Shown: positions 35,106 through 44,042 of the stretch, piece after piece
Layout: every line of letters begins with the position of its first letter
How positions within the stretch are numbered: the stretch's first letter is position 1
Source of the DNA: JAHOYW01 sp963664605
Lineage (GTDB): Bacteria > Verrucomicrobiota > Lentisphaeria > Victivallales > Victivallaceae
Assembly: GCA_963664605.1 (NCBI GenBank)
Contig: OY761536.1
Span: forward strand, 248,001 to 312,000
Length of the DNA stretch: 64,000 bases
Direction of reading: 5' to 3'
The notes under the pieces: generated by a model
Seen by the model: the letters and a program-made list of their open reading frames with translations, nothing else
Told to the model about the DNA's origin: nothing
Databases searched by the model: none
Program-made: the position numbers and the translations under genes

Positions 35106-38100
35106 TATGAATTCCTTCTTTACGAGTTTCCCCCAGGGTATTTATTTTAATACTTCCCCCGGGTGTAGGTATATTGGCTTGAATTCTTATATCTGATTGC
35201 ATAGCATCGTTTATATAGGAACTGAAACCAGGCTTATACGGTTTTATTCCTGCAAGAGCAGAAAAATAGAAATATACAGGAAGAGCCGACCAGCCATGAC
35301 AAAGGCTCCCTGCCTTCCCAAAAGCCTCCGCGCCTTCGCTTGTTTCCCAAAAAGAAGTGGCTCCGGCAGAGAGCATTTCGCCCCAGATATCCGCAATTAA
35401 TTTAAAAACCAGATCGCCGTATTTTTTTTGTTCTGAAAGCAAGGCTTCAAATTTGAAAAATGACTGACTTAGCGTAAGCGGAACCAGGCTGGATTTGTCC
35501 GAGGCCAGTTTTTCTAACAAAATGCTCCGGCAGCCTGGAGGTAAAGCATTCGTAATCAACGCAAGGGACTGGCTCATTTCAGAGAAGCAATAACGTCCCG
35601 TTGGTGTGCCAGAAATAAAAAATGCTTTTTGCCGGTCGTCCCAGAAAGTTGCGGCTATCGCTTCCCGGCAGCATTTGCCCGCAACAATGCATTGTTCGGC
35701 AAACACATTGTCCTGACAATATTCGGCAATTTCAGCGCTGGCATCCAGAGCCATAACAAAAAATAAATTCAGCGGAGATTCGAACTCTTTGCCGTTGCTT
35801 TTTTTCATAGTGAATGAGCCTTCCGGCAAAAGACCGTTGACTCCTGGAGCCCAATCATAAAAATGCCAATAGCCTTCTCCTGACGGTAGTGGCAGCAAAC
35901 TATTTGCTACTTCCTCCAACCTTAGTTTTATGATAATTTTGATGATCTTCAGCCATTTTGAAATATGTCCATCAGGATCTCCGGCATAAAGCAGATAATC
36001 CCTGACCATCAATATCCAGGCAAAGGTAAAAGACGGTATGCGTACGGCAATTTTAGCCGGGGCGCAAAGCTCCAGCCATGCGTCCTCTCTGATTGAATTT
36101 CCAAGCAGGCCGATTGAGGCTGCAGGGAATTCATATTCTCCAAAACAATAATATCCGCACAGGGCTTGCAAACGGGCATCGTTGGCATAAAGAGCCTGTT
36201 CCCGCCATGGCGTGTCTTCATAATGCTCATGCATGCACAAACGCAAGGTATGAACTGCTGTCTGGTATATTTTTTCGTGAAGCGGATCATCAATCACCAT
36301 ATTTCCTCTTTCCGCGACTGGATATATACATGGAACCAGACCCGCATAGTGTAATTTAAATTCACAGCCCGGTTTATGGATGTGCAATTGCAGATATCGC
36401 CCGCTCCAGCGGGTGAAATAGTGAGTAAAAAGATTATGTCCTTCCCGGCATATATAACCGGATGCAAAATTTCGTCCTGAGATAAAGGAACGTACCCGTT
36501 GGTCATCCAGATGTTGGCCATAGGCAATTTCAACGACAGTGCCTTCATCCGCTTCAATATCAATTTTGGGAAAACCGCACGTTTCAGAGCCGAAATCAAA
36601 GATCAGGTATATTCCGTCAGCATTATTGGGAATCCCGGCAATATTAAATTTTATTCCATGAGGGGATGGTACAATATATTCAGAATTTGTATTGTTTTCA
36701 GTAATAAATAAATCTTGTGCCGGCAGCTCCATAAGCAAATCCCGATACATTGCCTCGGCACACAATGAAGTTTTCTTCGAACGCTGAAAAAAACCTTGAG
36801 CAATAATCCGGGATGAAGCTACTTTCTCAATGATAGTCTTTTTGACCGGGCGGGCTGTTAATGGGTGAAGCTGTCTTCGGACGCAAAAATCATTTTCTTT
36901 TATTTGATGCCATTGTTCATCGTCTTCTTCTGCTTTGCAGGCGTTGTACTCAAAGACAAAACCCATTTGCGGCGAAATTCTTGGTATTACTCCTTGCTGG
37001 TAGCCTTTTTCGACTTTGTAAAGGGTATCAAGCCCGCTATTGATGTTTTCCCTCCCGGATTTTAGTGCATAAATCAAACCAGGATGCCCCTTAAGCGAAA
37101 TAGAACAGTCAATTCCGCGCCAGTAATGAAGAATCATAAGAGAATTTTCACCTTTTGCCAGGAATTCGCCAACAGTCAGAGAATCGTATGTTTTTTCTTC
37201 TGGAAAATCGGGAAACTGTCCACAATCAATGAACTTTCCATTCAACCATACGGCATAATCCGAATCCGCGCTGATGTAAAGTTTAGCAGCGGAATCGACT
37301 TCGCTAAGTTTAAAATTATGCTTGAAACGCATAAAGCTGTTGGGTTCGGAAAATTGCCCGGGATAAATCCACTTTGCCTGCATCGGGCCAATATCATAAC
37401 AGATATTAGTGTGATTGGTAAAATCATTCTTTGAGTGATTGAAGAAATAACCTGACTTTCTCATAATGTTTACAGAATCAAAAAACTCATCATTTTTTTC
37501 TGCCAGTTTTCTTTTGAGAGTTTGCTGCAATTGTTTTTGAACTGTGGCATATTCAGGCAACTGGCACAAATTATTCATTTGTTCAGGATCTTTTTCATTG
37601 TCAAACAACAGCCATGGTCCATCAAGCGACTCTGTATAGGTATATCTCGAATTACGCACTCCCCTGTATTCTCTGCCGCCAATATTTCTCGGCCACTGAC
37701 CGAACGGTACAAAAGAACAGAGCAGAGCCGTTCCGTCATCAGGCATTTCAGCGCCCTTCATATACCCGGAATAGTCCAATCCATCAAACTTGAGCGAATG
37801 TTCAATTCCGCAAAGTCCTAATAATGACGGAAGAATGTCTGGTGCGTCAATCAAGGCATCCAGATTTTGACCGGCTTTCAGTTGGGCGGGATAGCGAATC
37901 AAAAATGGAACCCGTACGGATTCGTCATAAGGCTGCTGTTTTTTACGCGCGCCATGTGAACCAAGCATATCTCCATGGTCAGATGTGAAGACAAATATAG
38001 TATTTTCCCTGATTCCCTGTTGTTCAATACAATCAAGAAGTAAATCAAGACAATTATCCAGGGCGGCAATATGGGCGTAATAGCCTGCCAGTTCTTTTGC

Positions 38101-38742
38101 CGCGAGGGCAGCATCCTCAGCAGGGACATTAGCGCGCAGTATTATATCCCGGTCTGTATATTTTTCCCGGTATTTTTCCGGGGCGGTATCATAAGGGGCA
38201 TGAGGAGGCCCCCATGACAAAAACAGACAAAAAGGATTATTTCCCCCCTGTTTATTAATAAAATTTACAGCGTCTTCTGTCTGGGCTAAAGCATCGTATC
38301 CTTCCCATTGCTGTAGCTGAGGAGTGTCTGCATAGTAAAAAGACTTGTTGTAGTCATGGGTACATTCAAGCACTTTCCAATAATCAAAACCATGCCGTCG
38401 TTCTTTTGGGATAAAACTTTCTCTGCCGTGCCCGTCAACATGCCATTTGCCAATATAAGCCGTGTCATAACCGGCATCTTTAAAGATTTCACCAGCCGCA
38501 GGCAGGGACGGATCAAGCGGCATGTCGTTCACAATCAGCCCGTGATTTAACGGGTAAAGCCCGGTCAGCATACTGGCGCGCCATGGCGTGCATACGGGAC
38601 ATCCGGACACTGCATTGGTAAAATTAACGCTTTCTTCAGCAAGCTGGTCGAGGCATGGCGTTATAGCGTTGACATCGCCGTTATAACCGGTTGCCTGAGC
38701 CCGCCATTGGTCGGCAAATACAAAAATAACATTAGGCTTCAT
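35044..38742 (-). CDS. Fusion protein: sulfatase plus GH78-like alpha-L-rhamnosidase
   Basis: 1232 residues in one frame. Residues 1-435 are a complete formylglycine sulfatase (formylglycine site VCTPWRASMLTG with Cys51; FTSDHGDMLGSHG near 253). Residues 455-1200 are a bacterial alpha-L-rhamnosidase-like enzyme. Its N-terminal beta domain contains YISADSDYAVWLNGKFID, and the catalytic six-hairpin barrel carries EDTPWREQALY at about 842-852, where the acid residue of GH78 enzymes lies. The fusion could remove a sulfate and then the exposed deoxysugar, in either order. There is no signal peptide, so it is probably cytoplasmic or periplasmic by another route. It overlaps the upstream esterase gene by 4 bp (ATGA). 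Confidence 0.87.
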   Translation of the reverse strand: MKPNVIFVFADQWRAQATGYNGDVNAITPCLDQLAEESVNFTNAVSGCPVCTPWRASMLTGLYPLNHGLIVNDMPLDPSLPAAGEIFKDAGYDTAYIGKWHVDGHGRESFIPKERRHGFDYWKVLECTHDYNKSFYYADTPQLQQWEGYDALAQTEDAVNFINKQGGNNPFCLFLSWGPPHAPYDTAPEKYREKYTDRDIILRANVPAEDAALAAKELAGYYAHIAALDNCLDLLLDCIEQQGIRENTIFVFTSDHGDMLGSHGARKKQQPYDESVRVPFLIRYPAQLKAGQNLDALIDAPDILPSLLGLCGIEHSLKFDGLDYSGYMKGAEMPDDGTALLCSFVPFGQWPRNIGGREYRGVRNSRYTYTESLDGPWLLFDNEKDPEQMNNLCQLPEYATVQKQLQQTLKRKLAEKNDEFFDSVNIMRKSGYFFNHSKNDFTNHTNICYDIGPMQAKWIYPGQFSEPNSFMRFKHNFKLSEVDSAAKLYISADSDYAVWLNGKFIDCGQFPDFPEEKTYDSLTVGEFLAKGENSLMILHYWRGIDCSISLKGHPGLIYALKSGRENINSGLDTLYKVEKGYQQGVIPRISPQMGFVFEYNACKAEEDDEQWHQIKENDFCVRRQLHPLTARPVKKTIIEKVASSRIIAQGFFQRSKKTSLCAEAMYRDLLMELPAQDLFITENNTNSEYIVPSPHGIKFNIAGIPNNADGIYLIFDFGSETCGFPKIDIEADEGTVVEIAYGQHLDDQRVRSFISGRNFASGYICREGHNLFTHYFTRWSGRYLQLHIHKPGCEFKLHYAGLVPCIYPVAERGNMVIDDPLHEKIYQTAVHTLRLCMHEHYEDTPWREQALYANDARLQALCGYYCFGEYEFPAASIGLLGNSIREDAWLELCAPAKIAVRIPSFTFAWILMVRDYLLYAGDPDGHISKWLKIIKIIIKLRLEEVANSLLPLPSGEGYWHFYDWAPGVNGLLPEGSFTMKKSNGKEFESPLNLFFVMALDASAEIAEYCQDNVFAEQCIVAGKCCREAIAATFWDDRQKAFFISGTPTGRYCFSEMSQSLALITNALPPGCRSILLEKLASDKSSLVPLTLSQSFFKFEALLSEQKKYGDLVFKLIADIWGEMLSAGATSFWETSEGAEAFGKAGSLCHGWSALPVYFYFSALAGIKPYKPGFSSYINDAMQSDIRIQANIPTPGGSIKINTLGETRKEGIHNEIVQFSTWNNIHRVRPAPF

Positions 38743-40634
38743 TTATTTTTCTCGTTTTTTAAAAACTTTGTTTCCAAAGGAAGTGGTATTGGATTTTTCC
38801 TATTTCCATTATAACACATGTCGTCTGAAATTTCTATACCTAAACTTACTCCCCAGGATTTATTATGGTTAAGGGCTAGGGCAAACACAAACTGATTCTT
38901 CCCTTTTTGCAAATCGACAATAAGCTTTTGCCTCGCAGGAACAAGCGGATTACTTCCATTTTTGTCAGTAAAGATATCTTTTCCGTTGAAGAAAAATTTT
39001 ACCGGACCGTCGTAACCAAGCAATAAAGTAAGTTTTATCTGTTCCGGAACAATATATGCCGTTCTAAAAAAACGGACAGCCTCTTTGTCTGGAACTGATG
39101 CCCTGTCCGCGGGGACTACTCCGAAACTGCTCTGTACCGGTGTGGAATAAGAAAGGTTTAAAGAATTTTTATACATAACCTTATCAATATCTTCATCGCC
39201 GAAAAGCGGTTCGCTGACCTCCATAAAACTTGTGAAAGCCTTTTTAAAGAGATTATTCTTTTTATATACCGGGTATGGGGCAAATGCCGGAATCGAACGT
39301 CCTGCTTCGTCGGTGATATTGCAGTATGGGTTCGTTCCATAGCCATAAGATATATATGATATCCCTTTCCAGTGTGGGCAATGGAGAATTACTTTATCAT
39401 CTTTTAATTCAGTATTAAAGCTGAAGTCAGAAGATACACAATTAAAAGAAAAACCATTAGGGCGTGATCCTGAAACCAAAGAGCCAACTACATTTTTGAA
39501 TGATATTTCCACCTGTTTTTCAGAAAATTCCAGATGGTCTACAATACATACGGATTTTAACTCAATTGGCGGCGGCAATGAATTTTTATCATTATTAATA
39601 GTTATAACAGCTTCGGCAAGGCGGCGGCCAAGTATATTTTGTGATTTTCCGCATAGGTGAATATGGTCATCAAGCTCGAGGTCAATAGCGGGAACAGTTA
39701 GAAGATTTTTAATACGGGTGTGCATTGTTCTCTGAATTTCGCGAATTACAGTCCACATGGAGTCCAGTCGTTCGTTTCCGTAAACCAACCGCGCAAGCTG
39801 TACTTGAATAAATGGCATTTCGGGGTAATTAAAGTCATTCCTGAGGTTTTTGACAAAATTTTGCATTCTTCTTGCGAAAAGGGAAGCATCGTGCTGGTTT
39901 GTTTCGCTGCAGCCTTGATACCAGATCATGCCGGAAACCAGTCCGCCGTTGAGATTGACACGGTGAAGCATTGCTCCATAAAGAGAATCAGTTCCTGTTT
40001 TTTTCAGTTCAGGGCTCCATTGAGTCATTGAAGAACCGCCATGAGCACAGGCTATTATCCCCTGTGGTATTCCAGTCATTTTGTAGAGCTCATTGGCAAA
40101 CGCGACTCCGGGACCGGTCCCTTTATCAAAAGGGTCTTTCCATTTCATGATCTTGTCAGGTTTCTTCTCGGGCAGAATATTCCAATGTGCGTCAAATTCT
40201 GACATCTGAGGTACAATAACCGGGTCTTTCGCATATCCCCATCGTTCTTCCATATAATAAGCGCGAACCATTGGAGATGAATTCTTGTATGCATTAATTA
40301 GCTTGCCGCGCCCCTGCATGTTGGATTGTCCGCCGAGTATCCACACGTCGCCGACTAAAATATTTTTTATCTGGAGAGACTCTTCTCCTATCTGCAATTT
40401 GAGATTATAAGGACCGCCAGTTTCCAGTCCTTTGAGTATCCCATTGAAGGAGCCGTTTTCAGCCTTGCCAACTTTAACCGCATTAAAGCCTTCAATAATT
40501 TTATCTTCAGCATTTCTTACGGTGGCAATTATCTTTCCTGCCTGAGAGCATTTCCCGCCAAATGGTTGTTCGCTTACGTTTAAACGATTTCTTCTAATTA
40601 CCATGTTGTTGGAAAAGCCTGTTAAGATTTTCAT
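38739..40634 (-). CDS. SASA-domain carbohydrate esterase (sialate O-acetylesterase-like)
   Basis: 631 residues. An SGNH/SASA hydrolase domain (about 92-420) starts at GDVWILGGQSNMQGRG, with the catalytic Ser104, and has the later blocks ACAHGGSSMTQW and MIWYQGCSETN. Members remove O-acetyl groups from sugars. A further beta-rich segment (about 480-600) may bind carbohydrate. No clear signal peptide. It lies upstream of the sulfatase-rhamnosidase fusion with an ATGA overlap, which suggests the substrate is both acetylated and sulfated. The ribosome site is AGAGGA. Confidence 0.83.
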   Translation of the reverse strand: MKILTGFSNNMVIRRNRLNVSEQPFGGKCSQAGKIIATVRNAEDKIIEGFNAVKVGKAENGSFNGILKGLETGGPYNLKLQIGEESLQIKNILVGDVWILGGQSNMQGRGKLINAYKNSSPMVRAYYMEERWGYAKDPVIVPQMSEFDAHWNILPEKKPDKIMKWKDPFDKGTGPGVAFANELYKMTGIPQGIIACAHGGSSMTQWSPELKKTGTDSLYGAMLHRVNLNGGLVSGMIWYQGCSETNQHDASLFARRMQNFVKNLRNDFNYPEMPFIQVQLARLVYGNERLDSMWTVIREIQRTMHTRIKNLLTVPAIDLELDDHIHLCGKSQNILGRRLAEAVITINNDKNSLPPPIELKSVCIVDHLEFSEKQVEISFKNVVGSLVSGSRPNGFSFNCVSSDFSFNTELKDDKVILHCPHWKGISYISYGYGTNPYCNITDEAGRSIPAFAPYPVYKKNNLFKKAFTSFMEVSEPLFGDEDIDKVMYKNSLNLSYSTPVQSSFGVVPADRASVPDKEAVRFFRTAYIVPEQIKLTLLLGYDGPVKFFFNGKDIFTDKNGSNPLVPARQKLIVDLQKGKNQFVFALALNHNKSWGVSLGIEISDDMCYNGNRKNPIPLPLETKFLKNEKNK

Positions 40635-40645
40635 AAAAATATCCT

Positions 40646-42856
40646 CTAACTAATGCATTTATCCTTTTTATTAGCAGACAAAAATATTATCGTTTTTTTT
40701 ATTCGTTTAATATACTCATGCCATAACTCTATATCACTGTTCCCGGGAGATGAAAATTCAAACTGAAATTCATTTGAAATATATTTCTCAAGCAATGAAA
40801 TATTGCTATTTATTTCTTGCCGCATTTTAGAATTTAGTTTTCTGGTATTGAAAATATCAGCGATAATTCTTGCAAATTGCATCCCGACATTGAGGCATTT
40901 CAACAGATGCCTTATATCCGGCAAAAATATTTTGTTCAAATCATCACACTCAAGAGCTTTATTTGTATATCTGATTGCTTTTGTGTTTAACTCCAATATC
41001 TTTCGCCATTTGCTTGCTTCTTTGCCAAAATCTAGTTTTTTTATTTCCTCCAACTTCCAGAAAAGTTGTTGCGATTTGAAAGGATAGAACATTATTGATA
41101 ACGGAAATTCACCAGCATCGCTTCCCAACAAATTTAATTTAAAAAGCCATTTTCCAGCTTTAGAACCATACAGATATTTGCAGTATTCAGCCAGGAAGCC
41201 ATCAGGTGATTTGAATCCTGCCGGCAGATAATGTAAATCTGTATATTTCCGGTATGACTGTACAGCTTCTTCGTATGTGGGAGCCAAGTCCATTGCCCGC
41301 AAACTGTTCCAGGAAAATTCTGAGTTAATCAGTTGCTGTGGTTCCTGAAACAATATTCCTGAAAAATTAAAAATAGCTGTTGCTCCTGTAAAATAATTGT
41401 TTAACACAGGAGCTGCTGAAATCATTGCATTATTTAAATATAAATCTGAACCGCTGACCGAAAAAATGAAGATTCCATGCCCATTCCCTTTTGCTTTAAG
41501 GCTTTTGGCTAGTTCTTCAATTCGCAGTTGACTATTGTCCATGCGCCAGAATTGTTCCCGGAACCCGAGTAGAACATTTTTATTATACTTTAATTCATTA
41601 CTGATATTAGACCACATCTTGACAATTTTATCCCAGGTTTCATCCGAGTTTAAATAATCTCCATAAGCTGGAGACACCAGGATAATCATGCAGTCTCTTT
41701 CCGCATCATATCCAGATTGCTTATTTTTCACAGAAAAAACTGCTTCGCATAATTGGTTCATGCCAAAAGATATTGCACCAGCTCCACCATCCACTTCTTC
41801 CAATTTATCGCTTTTCCATTTTTTTCTACATTCCGGGCAGCGTAATTGCCACATATCACTACCGATTGCGAAATCCGCTATATCTTCATTATGAATATAG
41901 AGAGCTCTTGGCTCAATATCTTTTACATATTTTTTCAGTTCATATTTTTTCAGTTCATTAAGTTCCTGATTTGAGCGGCATGTACCGTTATATCGAGTTT
42001 TTTCTTCCCATTTAAGCCCGCAACACGGATAGAGTTCTCCGTCAGGATAGCTTCGGCGGTTTTTATCTCCAAGCCCTTTCATGAAACCGCAATTCTCAAT
42101 ACCTGCAGCTTGGGGATTTCGTCCACCGACTCCGATACCATGTCCACCGAATATCAATTTTATTCCTCTGGCGGATGCATATTTATTTAGTTGCCGCATA
42201 TCAGAAGCGTATTCAGGATATTTATTGCTGTTCCACTCAAAGCCGTCAAAAAATATCATGTTGATTTTATGGCGAAAGCAGAAATTAAGCTTTTCCCGAA
42301 ACCTTTGCATTAATTTTTCCCTGCCATCTCCCCAGTCATAAGACCAGCGATCAGCTTCCAGACAGATCAACCAACGGCAAGCAACTCTGTATTCGAAGTC
42401 CGGATAGTCACGAATATACAGCTCTGGACATGTAATAGTTCCGTTTTTTGATTCCAGTAACTGTTTTAGTGTTACAACTGCATATAGTATCCCTGAGATT
42501 GCATGAGCTGCCATTACTATTACATTTCTTTGATTCTGGATTGATGCAAAAGATCTCAAGATGAATGCCTGATCTGATTTTTGTTTCAATATGAATTGTT
42601 TATCTTCTTCTGATAGTAATCCCAATGATTTATTAATCTCTTCAGGAAATAATATTACGATATTAAAATCAGCTTCTGCGTTGTTTGAGCAAGTGCGAAG
42701 ACCGGAATCTTCTAATTCCTGATTTATAACAGCTAAGGCATCATTAAAATGTTTATGAGCAAAATTAATTCTAAAAGACGGCTTATTGTTACGTGGGGTG
42801 AGCATTTTCCCGCTCATTGAATAGCAATATTTGGGAGTTGGAATAAGTAGTGGCAT
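40646..42856 (-). CDS. Hexosaminidase-like glycoside hydrolase (GH20-type N-terminal domain)
   Basis: 736 residues. The first 150 residues match the GH20b-type domain common to N-acetylhexosaminidases and alpha-glucuronidases (AAHAISGILYAVVTLKQLLES, shortened: the G-x-x-Y-A-x-x-x-L-x-x-L pattern, then IRDYPDFEYR). The TIM-barrel part has FFDGFEWNSNKYPEYAS. A CPEC motif near residue 340 resembles the CxxC of DUF4838 enzymes. The exact GH family is uncertain; a GH20-like or GH84-like fold is the best guess. No signal peptide. The start has AAGGAAAAGA. It lies between the TIM-barrel epimerase and the esterase in the leftward operon. Confidence 0.7.
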   Translation of the reverse strand: MPLLIPTPKYCYSMSGKMLTPRNNKPSFRINFAHKHFNDALAVINQELEDSGLRTCSNNAEADFNIVILFPEEINKSLGLLSEEDKQFILKQKSDQAFILRSFASIQNQRNVIVMAAHAISGILYAVVTLKQLLESKNGTITCPELYIRDYPDFEYRVACRWLICLEADRWSYDWGDGREKLMQRFREKLNFCFRHKINMIFFDGFEWNSNKYPEYASDMRQLNKYASARGIKLIFGGHGIGVGGRNPQAAGIENCGFMKGLGDKNRRSYPDGELYPCCGLKWEEKTRYNGTCRSNQELNELKKYELKKYVKDIEPRALYIHNEDIADFAIGSDMWQLRCPECRKKWKSDKLEEVDGGAGAISFGMNQLCEAVFSVKNKQSGYDAERDCMIILVSPAYGDYLNSDETWDKIVKMWSNISNELKYNKNVLLGFREQFWRMDNSQLRIEELAKSLKAKGNGHGIFIFSVSGSDLYLNNAMISAAPVLNNYFTGATAIFNFSGILFQEPQQLINSEFSWNSLRAMDLAPTYEEAVQSYRKYTDLHYLPAGFKSPDGFLAEYCKYLYGSKAGKWLFKLNLLGSDAGEFPLSIMFYPFKSQQLFWKLEEIKKLDFGKEASKWRKILELNTKAIRYTNKALECDDLNKIFLPDIRHLLKCLNVGMQFARIIADIFNTRKLNSKMRQEINSNISLLEKYISNEFQFEFSSPGNSDIELWHEYIKRIKKTIIFLSANKKDKCIS

Positions 42857-42869
42857 TACATCTTTTCCT

Positions 42870-44039
42870 TTAAATCAATTTATCAAGTCTTATTCCATCT
42901 TCAGGAATAAATTTACGCCAATAGGCGACGGAATCTTTAAGTTTGTTTATAATATCGACTGGCAGCTCTGATGTAACTGAAAATATTTCCAGAGTCAAAA
43001 ATATATTCTCACATGTTTTTGGCATTGACTTGTGTTCTTTGCTGTATGATTTAGCCAATGCCTGCAGGACTTTATCCCCTTTTATTATTCCACCTGCATT
43101 GTTTTTCTCATTAAAAGCCAAATGAGAAGATGAATCTCCAGAAGTTTGCTGAAGATGAATTATTGGTGAAAAGCATCCTAATTGCTCCAGCCATTGATAA
43201 GGGTCTCCATCTTCATAAGCAGCAAAAAGATAAGGGTATTTATCCATTTCAATAACAATATTTTCAATGGAATGTTTTGAGTTTTCGTTTCTTGCAATGC
43301 CTTTAAATATTTGCCAGGCAGACCTTGGGCCTATCCAAAATCCATCTACCCTTTCTGTATCTCTAAATGTTCGTAAAGCTTCTTTTATCTGAACATAGTT
43401 TGGCCGCAAAAATTTGCGCTGTCCGCTTTGGTGTCCAGTATCAATAGTTATATAAAAATCTTTACCGCTTTTTGAGTAAACCTGGTTTATCAAGTCTTTC
43501 GAACCTGTTATTGTCCATGGTATTTGGTGAGGAGTGTACATTTGCTCCACCCCTATAGTGCAAACACCATTTTTTGAAGCATAAACTGATAGTTCTGCCA
43601 GGCGAGAATAAAGTTCTTCACGAGCAGTTGAATAAGATTTCGGAGATCGAAGTAGGCGTTGTGAAAAAGCGTGGCAGAAAAAACCGAGACCTGCATCCAG
43701 TTTTGCAGACATGCCTATCATTTTCTCCAGCCACTCCTTTTGCATCCTATTGCGGATCCTTTCGTCATAATGTGCCAATCCGAGAGTTGAATAGGTTCCG
43801 TGTCCGGAATAAAGGTTTATGACTTTTACCCCTGTTTCTTTTTCCATTCGCTTCACTTCTTCAACCCAATCATCCAGATATTTTTGATCCATATAAAGAG
43901 GGTCACATTCATTGTCAGCGCTTGCTTCAACATAATTAATTCCTATTTTTTGAGCCAGTTTCATCCAACGGGACGGCATCGTCCAGCGCTTGGAGGCAAA
44001 ACAATTGTCAACGGCAAGATAAATGCGCGGATATTCCAT
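42870..44039 (-). CDS. Xylose-isomerase-like TIM-barrel protein (sugar epimerase family)
   Basis: 389 residues of the AP endonuclease 2-like TIM-barrel superfamily. Visible blocks are INYVEASADNECDP, GVKVINLYSGHG, TIGVEQMYTPHQ and YITIDTGHQSG, the last two giving Glu and Asp metal ligands. Members isomerise or epimerise ketoses or ketose phosphates. It starts 3 bp from the stop of the upstream gene and has AAGGG 7 bases before the ATG. It may interconvert a sugar released by the glycosidases of the same operon. Only distantly related to the TIM barrel at 19892. Confidence 0.75.
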   Translation of the reverse strand: MEYPRIYLAVDNCFASKRWTMPSRWMKLAQKIGINYVEASADNECDPLYMDQKYLDDWVEEVKRMEKETGVKVINLYSGHGTYSTLGLAHYDERIRNRMQKEWLEKMIGMSAKLDAGLGFFCHAFSQRLLRSPKSYSTAREELYSRLAELSVYASKNGVCTIGVEQMYTPHQIPWTITGSKDLINQVYSKSGKDFYITIDTGHQSGQRKFLRPNYVQIKEALRTFRDTERVDGFWIGPRSAWQIFKGIARNENSKHSIENIVIEMDKYPYLFAAYEDGDPYQWLEQLGCFSPIIHLQQTSGDSSSHLAFNEKNNAGGIIKGDKVLQALAKSYSKEHKSMPKTCENIFLTLEIFSVTSELPVDIINKLKDSVAYWRKFIPEDGIRLDKLI

Positions 44040-44042
44040 ATT

